A DNA stretch of 64,000 bases from CBDFLD01 sp965249005 (GTDB lineage: Bacteria > Acidobacteriota > UBA6911). Below the pieces are notes generated by a model. The model saw only the letters and a program-made list of their open reading frames with translations. It did no database searches and was not told the origin of the DNA. This document shows, in pieces, positions 1-9,202 of this stretch (position 1 is its first letter; the number at the start of each line of letters is the position of its first letter). The position numbers and the translations under genes are program-made. The DNA is taken from positions 124,001-188,000 of the forward strand of contig CBDFLD010000015.1 of the NCBI GenBank assembly GCA_965249005.1, in the 5' to 3' direction.

Positions 1-308
1 TTCCTCAAAGATCGCGGAGCCCAGTCCAGATTGCGCAAACTATCCAGAATCGCCCCCTTGATCCGAAGCTCTGCATAGGTCTTGAACTTCACCCCTCTCG
101 AGGGGTCGAACTTCTCGATCGCGTCCAGGAGTCCTAGCACACCCGCGCTCACCAGGTCGTTCAATTCCACGTGCGAGGGAAGCTTGGTTGAAATCCGCTG
201 CGCGATATACTTGATTTGAGGAAGATGCTCGAGTATCAGATGCTCCCGCTCGGACGATTGCTGAACGGTCGCTTCATAGGCCCTCACCTGTTGTGCAGAT
301 TCGTGCAT
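1..308 (-). CDS. fliA: Flagellar sigma factor FliA (sigma-28), 3' end outside window
   Basis: Only the N-terminal ~102 residues are inside the window. They read as sigma-70 region 2 of the FliA/WhiG class: LPSHVELNDLVSAGVLGLL followed by DAIEKFDPSRGVKFKTYA and RIKGAILDSLRNLDWAPRSL, the classic core-binding and -10 recognition segment. The family directs RNA polymerase to late flagellar and chemotaxis promoters. The start ATG at 308 is the first start after an in-frame TGA and has a GAGGA ribosome site 6 nt upstream. It is the last gene seen in the flagellar operon, 126 bp after the end of the flhG reading frame. Family assignment is firm; the rest of the gene (regions 3 and 4) is not visible. 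Confidence 0.9.
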   Translation of the reverse strand, partial: MHESAQQVRAYEATVQQSSEREHLILEHLPQIKYIAQRISTKLPSHVELNDLVSAGVLGLLDAIEKFDPSRGVKFKTYAELRIKGAILDSLRNLDWAPRSLR

Positions 309-434
309 GGTTGTTCCTCACTGGGAGCAGAGCCGAGATGGACAAGATGTCCGCCCTGCAGGCTATTCCGATACGTTTCCAACGTCGAGAGAACGGAGGA
401 AACCGGCTATTTGCAAAAATCCATTCGAGATACG

Positions 435-1370
435 CTAGTTGACCCACTCATTGACGAGCTTTTCCCACACGACCCGGCTGGGAACGCTCGTGCCCATTTG
501 CTGAACCAGGCTCTGGCCAAGCTTTCTAAAACAACGACTGGATGACGAGTTGGGATATCGGTGCGTGACCAGAACCTGACTGCGCACTGCCTGAGACAAG
601 TGCGGATCACGCTCTATATATCCGAGAAAACCAACATCCCGCTTAAGAAACCTTTTGATGACCGAGTTGATCTGGTTGAATACCTCGTATGCTTAATCTT
701 CTCTTGCGACGGAATTCATCAACACTTTCACATCCTTTTCCGGGTCTTCGGTTAGAAGGATCTTGATAACGGCGTACGCATCCACGATTGCGGTCGGCTC
801 CGGAGCACTCACGACAATGACCTCATGAGCTGGCAACAAGAAATGAATGACGTTCCGAGATACTCCTGCGGCTGTATCGATGATGAGGTAGTCGATGTCG
901 GAGTCCAGCTCGGAAAAACTGTCAACGAGGTGATTTCTCTGCTCGTTTGTTATCTCGGTCAGTCCCTGGATCCCCGAGCTGGCTGGAATGATGCGCATCC
1001 CTTTGGGACCGGGAACAATGATTTCCGACAGAGCTTTCTTGCCTATCAGCACGTGCCCAAGGTGAAACCGCGGAGCGAGTCCGAGCAATACGTCTATGTT
1101 CGCCAGACCAAGGTCAGCGTCGAACACCAACACTTTTTTCCCGAGGTCCGAGAGGACTGCTGCGAGATTCGCTACGACATTCGTCTTGCCCACACCCCCC
1201 TTCCCGCTGGTCACCGCCACGATATGGGTGCCCGTTGATGTGGTCACGGCGCGGGATTCCGACTGATCCTTCGTTCTGGCGTCGCGAATGGTCGATGCTT
1301 GATCGCCTCTCGAAGAAGTCATCGTACCGGAGAGAGAAAGAGGCTGCTTTTTATCCATGAATGTTTCCAT
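435..1370 (-). pseudogene. flhG: flhG (fleN, MinD-like ATPase) with in-frame TAA stop
   Basis: A MinD/ParA-type ATPase that in other bacteria sets flagellar number and activates FlhF. The deviant Walker A motif SGKGGVGKT, the DADLGLANIDVLLGL switch region and an N-terminal DQASTIR motif (family DQAxxLR, the FlhF-activating helix) are visible. The frame ends at a TAA at 693-695 after ...LMNSVARED, about 225 residues in. The same frame then continues without another stop to TAG at 435-437 and encodes a recognisable FlhG C-terminus (AYEVFNQINSVIKRFL, GYIERDPHLSQAVR). It is therefore one nonsense change, not a frameshift. The start ATG at 1370 overlaps the end of flhF; ATG 1358 is an alternative. 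Without readthrough the product lacks its C-terminal ~85 residues. Confidence 0.88.
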
Positions 1371-2544
1371 ATCTACTTTCTTGGAGCACTATGTCTACGA
1401 TTTGATCCTTCATCGCGCTGTGAAAATCCTCGGGCACTCGCTGTCCGTCCGCCACATACGAAAGTGTCTTCTGCGTCCGAACCATCTCGTTGAAGATGGG
1501 ACCGAAGGTCGAAGTCTCATCCAGCTTGGTAAAAAGAAGGTAGTCGGGATCGCAGATATCGAAGTGGTCCACGATATCTTCCAGATCCCCCGGCTTCGTC
1601 GTTGCGCTGAGTACAAGATGACACTCCACTTCATCGGACTCCTTCAAAAAGCCCAGAACCTCACCCATGGAGCTAAGGTCCCGAGGCGCCCGGCCGGCGG
1701 TGTCGATTAGCACATGATCTCGATTGACGTGCTCCTCCAAGACCCGGTCCAGCTCAGAGAGCTGTGAGACAAACCGGAAGGGGACCCCCAATAAACTGGC
1801 GTACGTCCGCAGCTGTTCCGCCGCGCCGATACGGTAGCCGTCTAGCGACAGCAAAAGCACCTTCTTCCCCTGTTCGAGAGTGAGTCGCGCAGCAAGCTTC
1901 GCCAATGAGGTCGTCTTTCCCACGCCGGTCGGACCTACGAAAGCGACAACTCTCTTTCCCGGTATTTGCGACTTTGGAGGAGGATCACTCAACATATCCC
2001 GGGCGACGTCAGCCACGCTTCGGAGCAAGACATTGCGCTCGACGCGCTGGAGGTCCTGGAGATCGCTCTGCGCCTCGTCGAGCAACTTGTAGGCCAACCA
2101 GTCACTAATTCCATTGGAAAGTAGGTTTCGATAGAGAATCGTCGCCTCGCCTCCTGCGAATCGAACATTGCGGGCGGGAAAATTGCTCGTGCCAGTATCT
2201 CGTCCACGCTGCTCGCGCGCTTCCGAGTCCCGGTTCTGGCCTGTCCGTCCGCTGCTGAGAGCGGGGACTGAACCTTTTGACCAGCTTGGCGCCGTGAAGT
2301 CTCCTTCTGGTTTTCCGGAGGTGTTGCGCTCGGCGTACGGATGGACGGGCGCCGCGTCCGCCGGTTGCGGTAGAACCTCGTCAATGGCGGCAACTACTTC
2401 AAATCCGGAAGCCAAATGCGCTCCAACCGCGGACCGGCGTGGTGTTTCCTTTGTGGAAAGGATAAGGGCGTCTGTACCGAGCTCCGCCTTGATGCTTTCG
2501 AGGGCTTCGGCCATCGTGGACGCGTAGAATGTCTTGATCCGCAT
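1351..2544 (-). CDS. flhF: Flagellar SRP-type GTPase FlhF
   Basis: FlhF positions new flagella, working with FlhG. This 397-residue protein has the typical N-terminal B domain start (MRIKTFYASTMAEAL), a long variable basic/acidic linker (about residues 60-130), then an NG domain like Ffh/FtsY. In the NG domain the G1 loop VGPTGVGKTTSLAKLA, the LSLDGYRIGAAEQLRTYA segment, DTAGRAPRD (G3) and TKLDE (G4) are all present. Length matches the family. The start ATG at 2544 lies 1 nt after the flhA stop codon, and its 3' end overlaps flhG, which indicates translational coupling flhA-flhF-flhG. No lesion is seen in this gene, although both neighbours carry premature stops. Confidence 0.95.
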   Translation of the reverse strand: MRIKTFYASTMAEALESIKAELGTDALILSTKETPRRSAVGAHLASGFEVVAAIDEVLPQPADAAPVHPYAERNTSGKPEGDFTAPSWSKGSVPALSSGRTGQNRDSEAREQRGRDTGTSNFPARNVRFAGGEATILYRNLLSNGISDWLAYKLLDEAQSDLQDLQRVERNVLLRSVADVARDMLSDPPPKSQIPGKRVVAFVGPTGVGKTTSLAKLAARLTLEQGKKVLLLSLDGYRIGAAEQLRTYASLLGVPFRFVSQLSELDRVLEEHVNRDHVLIDTAGRAPRDLSSMGEVLGFLKESDEVECHLVLSATTKPGDLEDIVDHFDICDPDYLLFTKLDETSTFGPIFNEMVRTQKTLSYVADGQRVPEDFHSAMKDQIVDIVLQESRYGNIHG

Positions 2545-2545
2545 G

Positions 2546-4630
2546 TTAGTTCACCATCCCGACAGAGTTGACCCTTATGTTAGGTGGTATCTCGCTATGC
2601 GAGAGGATCGGTACGGCTGGAAGATACCTTTCGAGAAGTTGCCTCACATACATTCGTATGTTCGGAGAGCACAGAATAACCGGGCTTCCCCCCGCGGCAG
2701 GTGTATCTACGGCTTCCCGGAACCGATTCATGATCTCGCGCGCCCGATTCGGCTCGAGCGCCAGATACGATCCCTGGTCCGTATTGACGACCCCGTCCGC
2801 AATGTTTTTTTCCAGGTCCGGATTGAGGGTAAACACCATGAGCTCGTTCTGTGGATTCTGATATTGCTTGCAGAGCGAGCGTCCGAGAGCCTGTCGGCAG
2901 TATTCCGTTAGGAGTCCCACGTTCTTGGTGTAGGTGGCATAATCGGCCAGCGTCTCAAAAACGGTGACCGCATCACGAATACTCACTCTCTCCTTCAACA
3001 AATTCTGGAGGACTTTCTGCACCTCACCAATGGAAAGCACCTTCGGCACGAGCTCTTCCACGACTTTCGGATGCGTCTCCGCGACCGTGTCCAGTAGCTT
3101 TTTCGTTTCTTGTCGGCCGAGCAACTCGTAGGCGTGAGACTTGACAATCTCAGTCAGGTGGGTGGCCAGGACCGTGGTAGGATCCACCACCGTATATCCC
3201 GCTAGCTGTGCTTTTTCTCTCTCATGGGCCTTGATCCAGCTCGCAGGCAATCCGAAAGCAGGCTCCCGTGTTTCGATGCCCTCGATGGGTTCCTTCGCTG
3301 TGCCAGGATTGATCGCAAGAAAGTGATCCTGCATCAACTCCCCTCGTGCAATCTCAACCCCTTTCAACAGGATCGAATACTCCCGAGCGCTCAACTGCAA
3401 ATTGTCCGTGATATGAATGGGAGGAACGATAACACCAATATCCAGAGCTATCTGTCGCCGGATCGACTTAATCCGACCGAGAAAATCTCCCCCCTGGCTC
3501 GAGTCCACGTACCTAATGAGGCCGTAACCCACTTCCAGTCCCAATGGGTCAACCTTCAGCAGCCCCTCGATCTTTTCCTTTGGTCTCTGCGACTCTATCT
3601 TTTCCGCCTGACGCTGCTCCGATAACTTCCGTTCTTCGTTTCGGCTCTTGTTCATTTTGTATGCCAGATACCCCAGCACCCCGGATAGAACCAAGAAAGG
3701 CGCTCCGGGCAGACCTGGAATCACAGCGAACAGAAGAAGAAAACCGCTCCCGATCGACAGCGGAACCGGGTTGAACAACAACTGCGAAGCCACTTCCTCA
3801 CCCAGATTCGATTCCTATGCGGCTCGCGTCGCAATGATTCCGCCCGCAACAGAGATGAGCAACGACGGAATCACAGTCACCAGTCCATCGCCGACCGTAA
3901 GAATCGTAAACCTCTGAGCCGCATCGACGAGTTCCATATCGAATTGGACGACCCCGATCAGAAAGCCCCCGATAATGTTGATTGCAAGAATAATGAAACT
4001 CGCGATGGCGTCTCTGGACGTAAATCGGACCGCCCCGTCCATTGCCCCGTAGAATTCTGCCTCCTGGCTGATGGTTTCGCGGCGCCGCCTCGCCTCTCGT
4101 TCATCGATGAAGCCCGCGTTCAGGTCGGCGTCGATGCTCATCTGCTTTCCCGGCATGGCATCCAATGTAAACCGTGCCGTCACCTCCGAAATTCGGACCG
4201 CGCCATGATTGATCACCAGGTACTGAATTGCGATAAGAACCAAAAACACCACTACTCCAACGAAGTAGTTTCCGCCGACCACGAACTGACCGAACGACTC
4301 GATTACACGTCCGGCCGCATCGGCCCCCTCGGAACCATGAAGCAGAATCAATCGAGTCGAAGCGACATTCAGCGACAGGCGAAAGAGGGTCACGATGAGC
4401 AGAAGGGAGGGGAAAACCGAGAAGTTGACCGGTTGCATCACGTACATCGCAACCAGCAACACCACGATAGATATTGTGATGTTGCAGCTAATCAATAGAT
4501 CCATCATCAATGGTGGCAACGGCAACACCATGATGATCAAGATACTAAGCACCGCTATCGGAAGCAGGACATGTGCTTTCTCGAGTATCTGATTCACGGT
4601 TGGTAACGCCACTCTATCTGCAACACTCAT
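2546..4630 (-). pseudogene. flhA: flhA (flagellar export gate) with in-frame TAG stop
   Basis: FlhA is the large membrane and cytoplasmic component of the flagellar type III export gate. The full frame is about 694 codons, the family's normal length. The N-terminal part (271 residues) holds the first membrane helices (LPIAVLSILIIMVLPLPPLM, PVNFSVFPSLLLIVTLFRLS) and FHIPEP-family motifs. It ends at TAG 3815-3817 just after GGIIATRAA. The same frame resumes ESNLGEEVASQLLFNPVPL and runs to 2546, giving the last membrane helices and the cytoplasmic domain. A GTG at 3793 could restart translation of the C-terminal piece, but a split gate protein is not known to work. The change is a single nonsense codon; amber suppression or a sequencing error are the alternatives. 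Confidence 0.88.
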
Positions 4631-4779
4631 GAGCTTCTATTATCGCCTCCAAGTCCAGTCGATCGAACGCAACGAAAACGCAATTTCCGTTCCAGGCTCG
4701 CGCTCTGGACGAACCTGCCATCAGATCGTTCAATATTCGAGTATTCAAAAGCGCAGCGAACCTGGCATACCAACGCGCC

Positions 4780-5847
4780 TCATCCCCGGAAGTTCTCCCG
4801 GGCCTTGTAGATATAGGCAAGTATCTCGGCTACTGCCTGGTAGAGATGGGAAGGAATGATTTGACCAACCTCGACGGACTTGTACAACGTTTGAGCCAAT
4901 ACCTTGTTCTCCACCCTGGGAACCCGGTGCTCCTGTGCCAACTCCTTTATCTTGATAGCCAAAAAACCGACACCCTTGGCGACTACTTTGGGAGCTTCCA
5001 TCGATTCGAGTTTGTAAGATAGTGCCACCGCATAGTGTGTCGGGTTCGTGACGATTACATCTGCATTGGGAACTTCCGCCATCATTCGCTTTCGAGACAT
5101 TTCCACCTGAATCCGCCTTATCCGACTTCGAGTTCTCGGATCCCCTTCCGCATCCTTCAGCTCGTCTTTGACATCCTGCTTTGTCATCTTGAGCTGTTCC
5201 AGAAAGCGATATCGCTGGAAAGCGTAATCGGCGATCGCAACGAGAACAAAAAAGATCGCGACACGTATCAGCACCTGGAAGCCAATCGTCGTGACCCAGT
5301 GAAGAAGCTGACGCGTGTCCATCAAGACAAGCCGTGGATACGTGGTAAAATGCTCTCCAATCACCTGATAGCTCAGATACGCGACCACACTCAACAACAG
5401 GACTCCCTTGACGAGTTCAGCCAGTCCATTCTTCGAAAAGATTTTCGAGACCCCCTGCTTCGGGTTCAGCTTCTCGAACTTGAAACTCAGGGCATCCGAT
5501 GATACAGCGATCCCCCCTTGCGAGACATTCGCGGTGATCGCAAGCAGTAGCATGGTCAACATGAATGGCCCGACGACCAGTGCCAGCGCGACGGCCGTCT
5601 CTCGCAGAATTTCGGCGACGTATGGCAAGGTCATCTCTGCAGGAACGCTGAGATCAAGAACGCTCCGCATCCGGAGCTGTAACGCCACCAAGAAGCCGTG
5701 ACCGCCGTAGTAGAGAAAGAGAACACCGCCAAGGAGGACAAAGGCGGCCGATACCTCCTTGCTCCTCGCGATCTGCCCCTTCTCACGAGCTTTTTGCAGC
5801 TTGCGACTTGTAGGTTTTTCGGTGCGGCTCTGCTTTTCGCCTGCCAT
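4780..5847 (-). CDS. flhB: Flagellar export switch protein FlhB
   Basis: FlhB is the export gate subunit that switches from hook to filament substrates by self-cleavage. The 355-residue protein begins with the basic AGEKQSRTEKPTSRKLQKAR signature, has four membrane helices, then a cytoplasmic domain with the autocleavage site NPTH within DVIVTNPTHYAVAL. Length and motif are complete. It follows fliR by 46 bp, and a 149-bp gap without a convincing gene separates it from flhA. Confidence 0.96.
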   Translation of the reverse strand: MAGEKQSRTEKPTSRKLQKAREKGQIARSKEVSAAFVLLGGVLFLYYGGHGFLVALQLRMRSVLDLSVPAEMTLPYVAEILRETAVALALVVGPFMLTMLLLAITANVSQGGIAVSSDALSFKFEKLNPKQGVSKIFSKNGLAELVKGVLLLSVVAYLSYQVIGEHFTTYPRLVLMDTRQLLHWVTTIGFQVLIRVAIFFVLVAIADYAFQRYRFLEQLKMTKQDVKDELKDAEGDPRTRSRIRRIQVEMSRKRMMAEVPNADVIVTNPTHYAVALSYKLESMEAPKVVAKGVGFLAIKIKELAQEHRVPRVENKVLAQTLYKSVEVGQIIPSHLYQAVAEILAYIYKARENFRG

Positions 5848-5893
5848 GAGAGTGCTCTAGTATTCCCCGTTAGTGTGTTGGCGAACTGGGATA

Positions 5894-6685
5894 CTACGCC
5901 ATTCGATGCAACAGACCCACAATGTCTCGCACCATCTCGCCGTAGCGGGTTCCCAACAACTGTGGAAGAAAGTAAAACCCGAAGCTCATGAACGAGAGCC
6001 CGACCAGAGTCTTCAAAGGCATACCAACAATGAGTACATTGATCTGTGGCGTGGACCGCCCAATGACGCCCAGGACAACATCCGTGAGGATCGTGACGGC
6101 GAGGACCGGTCCTGCCATCTGAAGCCCCGACACCAAAATTTGAGCAGAAAGCCGAATCACTTCCCGGACAACGGGCCCGCTCAAATGAGCCGCCCCGACC
6201 GGCAGGTAGTCAAAACTGTCGCTCACCGCGTAGAAGAAGAAATGGTGCCCGTTCATCAGAAGGAAAAACATCGTTCCAATGAAGTTGTGAATCAGCGCGG
6301 GTACTGTTCCCTCGACCTGGCTCTGCGGATCGATCATTTTGGCGAGTGAAAAGCCCAGCTGAAACCCAACAATCTGGCCTGCCAGCTGGAGTCCTGCGAA
6401 AAGAAATGATGTCGTCAAACCTAAGACCAGGCCTATGAGAGATTCACTAAACGCTAGCGGCAGCAAGTCTTCCAGGACGAGATCTTCCGGAATGACCGAG
6501 AGAGGGAAAGTGGGAGTCAGTGACAATGACAGGACAAGAGCTAAAACAATCTTAATTCGGATCGCTATGGCATTGCTCCCGAAGAACGGCGCAAAAACCA
6601 TGATCCCGCCAACGCGGAGAAAGACAATGGCAAAGCGAACAACTTCGGGAATGCTGACGGTTAGAGATTCCAAATTACCGGGCAA
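5894..6685 (-). CDS. fliR: Flagellar export gate protein FliR
   Basis: A polytopic membrane subunit of the FliPQR export channel. The 263-residue length is normal for the family. Visible motifs include RVGGIMVFAPFFGSNAIAIR near the N-terminus, the GQIVGFQLGFSLAKMIDP segment, and several hydrophobic helices ending near LVGLSFMSFGFYFLPQLL. The start overlaps the end of fliQ by 11 bp, so the two are translationally coupled. No interruption is seen. Confidence 0.94.
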   Translation of the reverse strand: MPGNLESLTVSIPEVVRFAIVFLRVGGIMVFAPFFGSNAIAIRIKIVLALVLSLSLTPTFPLSVIPEDLVLEDLLPLAFSESLIGLVLGLTTSFLFAGLQLAGQIVGFQLGFSLAKMIDPQSQVEGTVPALIHNFIGTMFFLLMNGHHFFFYAVSDSFDYLPVGAAHLSGPVVREVIRLSAQILVSGLQMAGPVLAVTILTDVVLGVIGRSTPQINVLIVGMPLKTLVGLSFMSFGFYFLPQLLGTRYGEMVRDIVGLLHRMA

Positions 6686-6944
6686 ACTGGGAGAGGTTAC
6701 CCAACAGATAGGTAGTAAAGGAGAGCATTGTCTTCATTATCCAGGGAAAAATGAGGAGAAACGCAATGAAAACCGCAATGATCCTTGGGACAAACGAAAG
6801 GGTCATATCCTGAATCGAAGTGACCACCTGGGCGATACTCACACTGATTCCTACAACCAGGGACACTACCAGCAACGGCCCGGCAATCATGAATACGGTT
6901 GAAAGTGCATCCTTGGCCAGTTTTAGTACAATATCCTCGCTCAT
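6675..6944 (-). CDS. fliQ: Flagellar export gate protein FliQ
   Basis: A small two-helix membrane subunit of the FliPQR channel. It is 89 residues, the family length. The first helix (MIAGPLLVVSLVVGISVSIA), the conserved loop QVVTSIQDMTLSFVPRIIAV and the second helix ending in a charged C-terminus are as expected. It lies 13 bp downstream of fliP and overlaps fliR. Confidence 0.95.
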   Translation of the reverse strand: MSEDIVLKLAKDALSTVFMIAGPLLVVSLVVGISVSIAQVVTSIQDMTLSFVPRIIAVFIAFLLIFPWIMKTMLSFTTYLLGNLSQFAR

Positions 6945-6957
6945 CCGGGACTCCTGC

Positions 6958-7707
6958 TCAATAAAAGCTCTTCACGAGTGACCCCACGACGAGGTTCCAT
7001 CCATCCACCATCACAAACAACAGAATCTTGAACGGCGTCGAAATTATGACCGGGGGTAACTGCAACATACCCATGGACAACAGAACCGCAGCCACGACCA
7101 TGTCGATAACCAGGAACGGGATAAACAATACAAAGCCAATCTGGAAGGCCGTCTTCAGCTCCGAGATCATGTAACTGGGAATCACGACGTGAAGGGGGAG
7201 CTCATTTGCCGTCGCGGGCCGGGGCTCTCTGGAGATGTCTAGAAAAAGGGCAAGATCCTTTTCACGCGTATAACGGAGCATGAACTCCCGCAGGGGGATG
7301 CCGGCCTGACCGAGCGCTTCCATCTCAGTGAGTTCGCCATTGAGCATCGGTTGCAGTGCTGTCTGATTGATCCGTTCTCCCACCGGTTGCATGATGAAAA
7401 ACGTCAAGAAGAGGGATAGACCCACCAGTACCTGATTCGGCGGCATTGTCTGCGTCCCCATCGCTTGTCTCAAAAAGTGCGACACGACGATCAGGCGCGT
7501 GAACGAAGTCACGGAAATCAGCATGGCGGGCACCAATGTCAGAACGGTCATCAAGACCAGGATCTGCATTGGCGTTGTCAGTCCGCTCTTGCCGGAACCT
7601 CCGATCCGGAGTTCTACCCCCGAGAAATCGTTGTCACCGTCCTGCGCATGGCTATACACAGGAAGAAAAGCGAGAACTATCAAGATGGGAACTGCCCAGA
7701 ATCTCAT
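6958..7707 (-). CDS. fliP: Flagellar export channel protein FliP
   Basis: The main subunit of the export channel core. The 249 residues start with a cleavable signal peptide (LIVLAFLPVYSHAQ) as in other FliP proteins. The following domain contains PAMLISVTSFTRLIVVSHFL, QAMGTQTMPPNQVLVGLSLF, FVLFIPFLVIDMVVAAVLLS and a final helix around PFKILLFVMVDGWNLVVGSL. Complete by length. It sits 29 bp after fliO and 13 bp before fliQ. Confidence 0.96.
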   Translation of the reverse strand: MRFWAVPILIVLAFLPVYSHAQDGDNDFSGVELRIGGSGKSGLTTPMQILVLMTVLTLVPAMLISVTSFTRLIVVSHFLRQAMGTQTMPPNQVLVGLSLFLTFFIMQPVGERINQTALQPMLNGELTEMEALGQAGIPLREFMLRYTREKDLALFLDISREPRPATANELPLHVVIPSYMISELKTAFQIGFVLFIPFLVIDMVVAAVLLSMGMLQLPPVIISTPFKILLFVMVDGWNLVVGSLVKSFY

Positions 7708-7736
7708 TGCCGTACCGAAACCGAAACTGTGGATCT

Positions 7737-8324
7737 CTAGGCCTCCAGGGCCGCTCTCAATTCCCGCATTTTGTTCCTTACGTCGTCGGGAATCGGTTTG
7801 AGACGTGAGGAGCCTCTCCGGACTGCATCCTGCTCGACTTTATAGACTTGCTGGAAGTCATGCACCCCGGATTGAGAGGCCGTCTTTTCGATGCTCGAGA
7901 CGACATCCCCTCTCGACTGCTTCGATAAAGACGAACCCAATGCGGCGAGCAGCGTGATCTCTTGCGTCGTATTGCCTAGCAGAAAACGATCTTCTCCCAC
8001 TTCGACCAGCACAAGGCTCCGCTTATCTCCCATGGAAATCGTTTCGATCAGTTTCATTGACTTGGCCCCCACCCGCGGCGGAAAGAACTGCGGAGCAAAC
8101 TTCTTGGTGGCAAGAAATCCGCCAACGATTAGCACCAGAACGATACCGAACCCTCCCACAGCTTTAACGGTTGACAAGAACCAGTTCGTCTGTGAGGACG
8201 CATCGGAGGAATCATCGGCGGTGAGGGACACAACAGGGGGATCTTCGCCGTCGACAGCGGTTGGCGTTGCAGTTTGGCCCAATACTCCGCCGGCGAGTAG
8301 AAAAAAACCACCAACAAGATACAC
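7737..8324 (-). CDS. fliO: Flagellar biosynthesis protein FliO
   Basis: FliO is a single-pass membrane chaperone for assembly of the FliP ring. The 195-residue protein has an N-terminal hydrophobic segment (YLVGGFFLLAGGVLGQ), a short periplasmic stretch, one membrane helix (AVGGFGIVLVLIVGGFLATK) and a cytoplasmic SH3-like region with KLIETISMGDKRSLVLVEVG, the best-conserved FliO motif. Sequence conservation in this family is low, so position between fliN and fliP adds weight to the call. Confidence 0.85.
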   Translation of the reverse strand: MYLVGGFFLLAGGVLGQTATPTAVDGEDPPVVSLTADDSSDASSQTNWFLSTVKAVGGFGIVLVLIVGGFLATKKFAPQFFPPRVGAKSMKLIETISMGDKRSLVLVEVGEDRFLLGNTTQEITLLAALGSSLSKQSRGDVVSSIEKTASQSGVHDFQQVYKVEQDAVRRGSSRLKPIPDDVRNKMRELRAALEA

Positions 8325-8362
8325 TTTGTCAGTCCGCTGAACTTCATGTGGTTCATGCTCCC

Positions 8363-8650
8363 CTATTGATTGATCAAAAGATCCGTGATTCGAATGCCCG
8401 CGCTCCCTTCCAAATCCAGCACTTCTCCGTATGCGAGCAACGTACCGTTGACGTAGATGTCGATATTCTCTCCCGCTGATTTCGGTATCTCGACCACGCT
8501 ATTCTCCTTTAGCTGCAGGATCTCGCGGACGGGCATGTTGAGCTTTCCCATTTGTATTGTGATCCGCATCGGAAGATCGGTAAATCGCGAGATTTCAGCG
8601 AGCAGTTCCTCGTACGGCGACTGCTCGGTAAGTTCCGGAACGTCGGCCAT
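8363..8650 (-). CDS. fliN: Flagellar C-ring protein FliN
   Basis: A 95-residue SpoA-domain protein of the flagellar switch. The domain signature is clear: RFTDLPMRITIQMGKLNMPV, VREILQLKENSVVEI and the tail GEVLDLEGSAGIRITDLL. It is a short FliN form with little N-terminal extension. It lies only 12 bp after fliL, so fliM, which usually sits between these two genes, is absent from this cluster. Confidence 0.94.
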   Translation of the reverse strand: MADVPELTEQSPYEELLAEISRFTDLPMRITIQMGKLNMPVREILQLKENSVVEIPKSAGENIDIYVNGTLLAYGEVLDLEGSAGIRITDLLINQ

Positions 8651-8662
8651 GACCTTGCCTCT

Positions 8663-9202
8663 TCAGAGTTGGATAACGAGATCGACGATGAACACGTGTC
8701 GGACCTTTCCCTGGGGAAGGACGGTGTTTACTTGTTGCTTGATTTCCTGCTTCAATGTGTCTTTGCCCTCAGGGGTAAGAATCTCGTCGGAAAACTTCGA
8801 ACTGAGAATCGAAAGGATGCTATCTCGAGCGACGGCCATCGCGATTGGGTCGCCCTTGAGGACCTCGCCCAGTCCTTCCTGATCAAGACCGAGAGAAAAC
8901 GTCGCCTTCACGAATCGAACGTCGTCTTGATCTGCTAGATTGACCAAGAACGGCTCCAAACTGAGGGCCGACTTTACTTGCAGCCGACGTGGAGCGTACT
9001 CATCCTCCGGCTCTTCCTCGGCTTCCTCTTCGTAGTGCTCGTCTTCGGCGGTGGTCGCATGATCCCCATCTCCAGAACCTCCAAGGAACCCAACACCGAA
9101 ATATGTGGTCGCGCCGCCCAAGACCAAAGCCCCCATGGCAATGATGATCAGCTTCTTGTTCTGTGAACTCTTGGGTGTTTCTTCTGGATTCTCTTCAGCC
9201 AT
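8663..9202 (-). CDS. fliL: Flagellar basal body-associated protein FliL
   Basis: FliL is an inner-membrane protein that surrounds the stator. The 179-residue protein has one membrane helix (LIIIAMGALVLGGATTYFGV), a very acidic linker rich in Glu and Asp (about residues 45-70), then the periplasmic domain with SLEPFLVNLADQDDVRFVKA, SLGLD, the conserved RDSILSILSSK and an IVDLVIQL C-terminus. It is the first gene of a transcription unit: 325 bp without a gene precedes it and a sigma-54-type promoter lies at 9252-9267. Confidence 0.9.
   Translation of the reverse strand: MAEENPEETPKSSQNKKLIIIAMGALVLGGATTYFGVGFLGGSGDGDHATTAEDEHYEEEAEEEPEDEYAPRRLQVKSALSLEPFLVNLADQDDVRFVKATFSLGLDQEGLGEVLKGDPIAMAVARDSILSILSSKFSDEILTPEGKDTLKQEIKQQVNTVLPQGKVRHVFIVDLVIQL

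Noticed and set aside
435..4630. Alternative genetic code in which TAG or TAA is read as an amino acid
   Set aside because: TAG and TAA are used as genuine stops by neighbouring genes (fliJ, efp, accC, fliF with TAG; the 248-aa gene and others with TAA), and most genes have no internal stops. Simple nonsense mutations explain flhG and flhA.
4614..4820. Small 68-codon frame between flhB and flhA
   Set aside because: It overlaps both genes' ends, has no ribosome site and no family resemblance.
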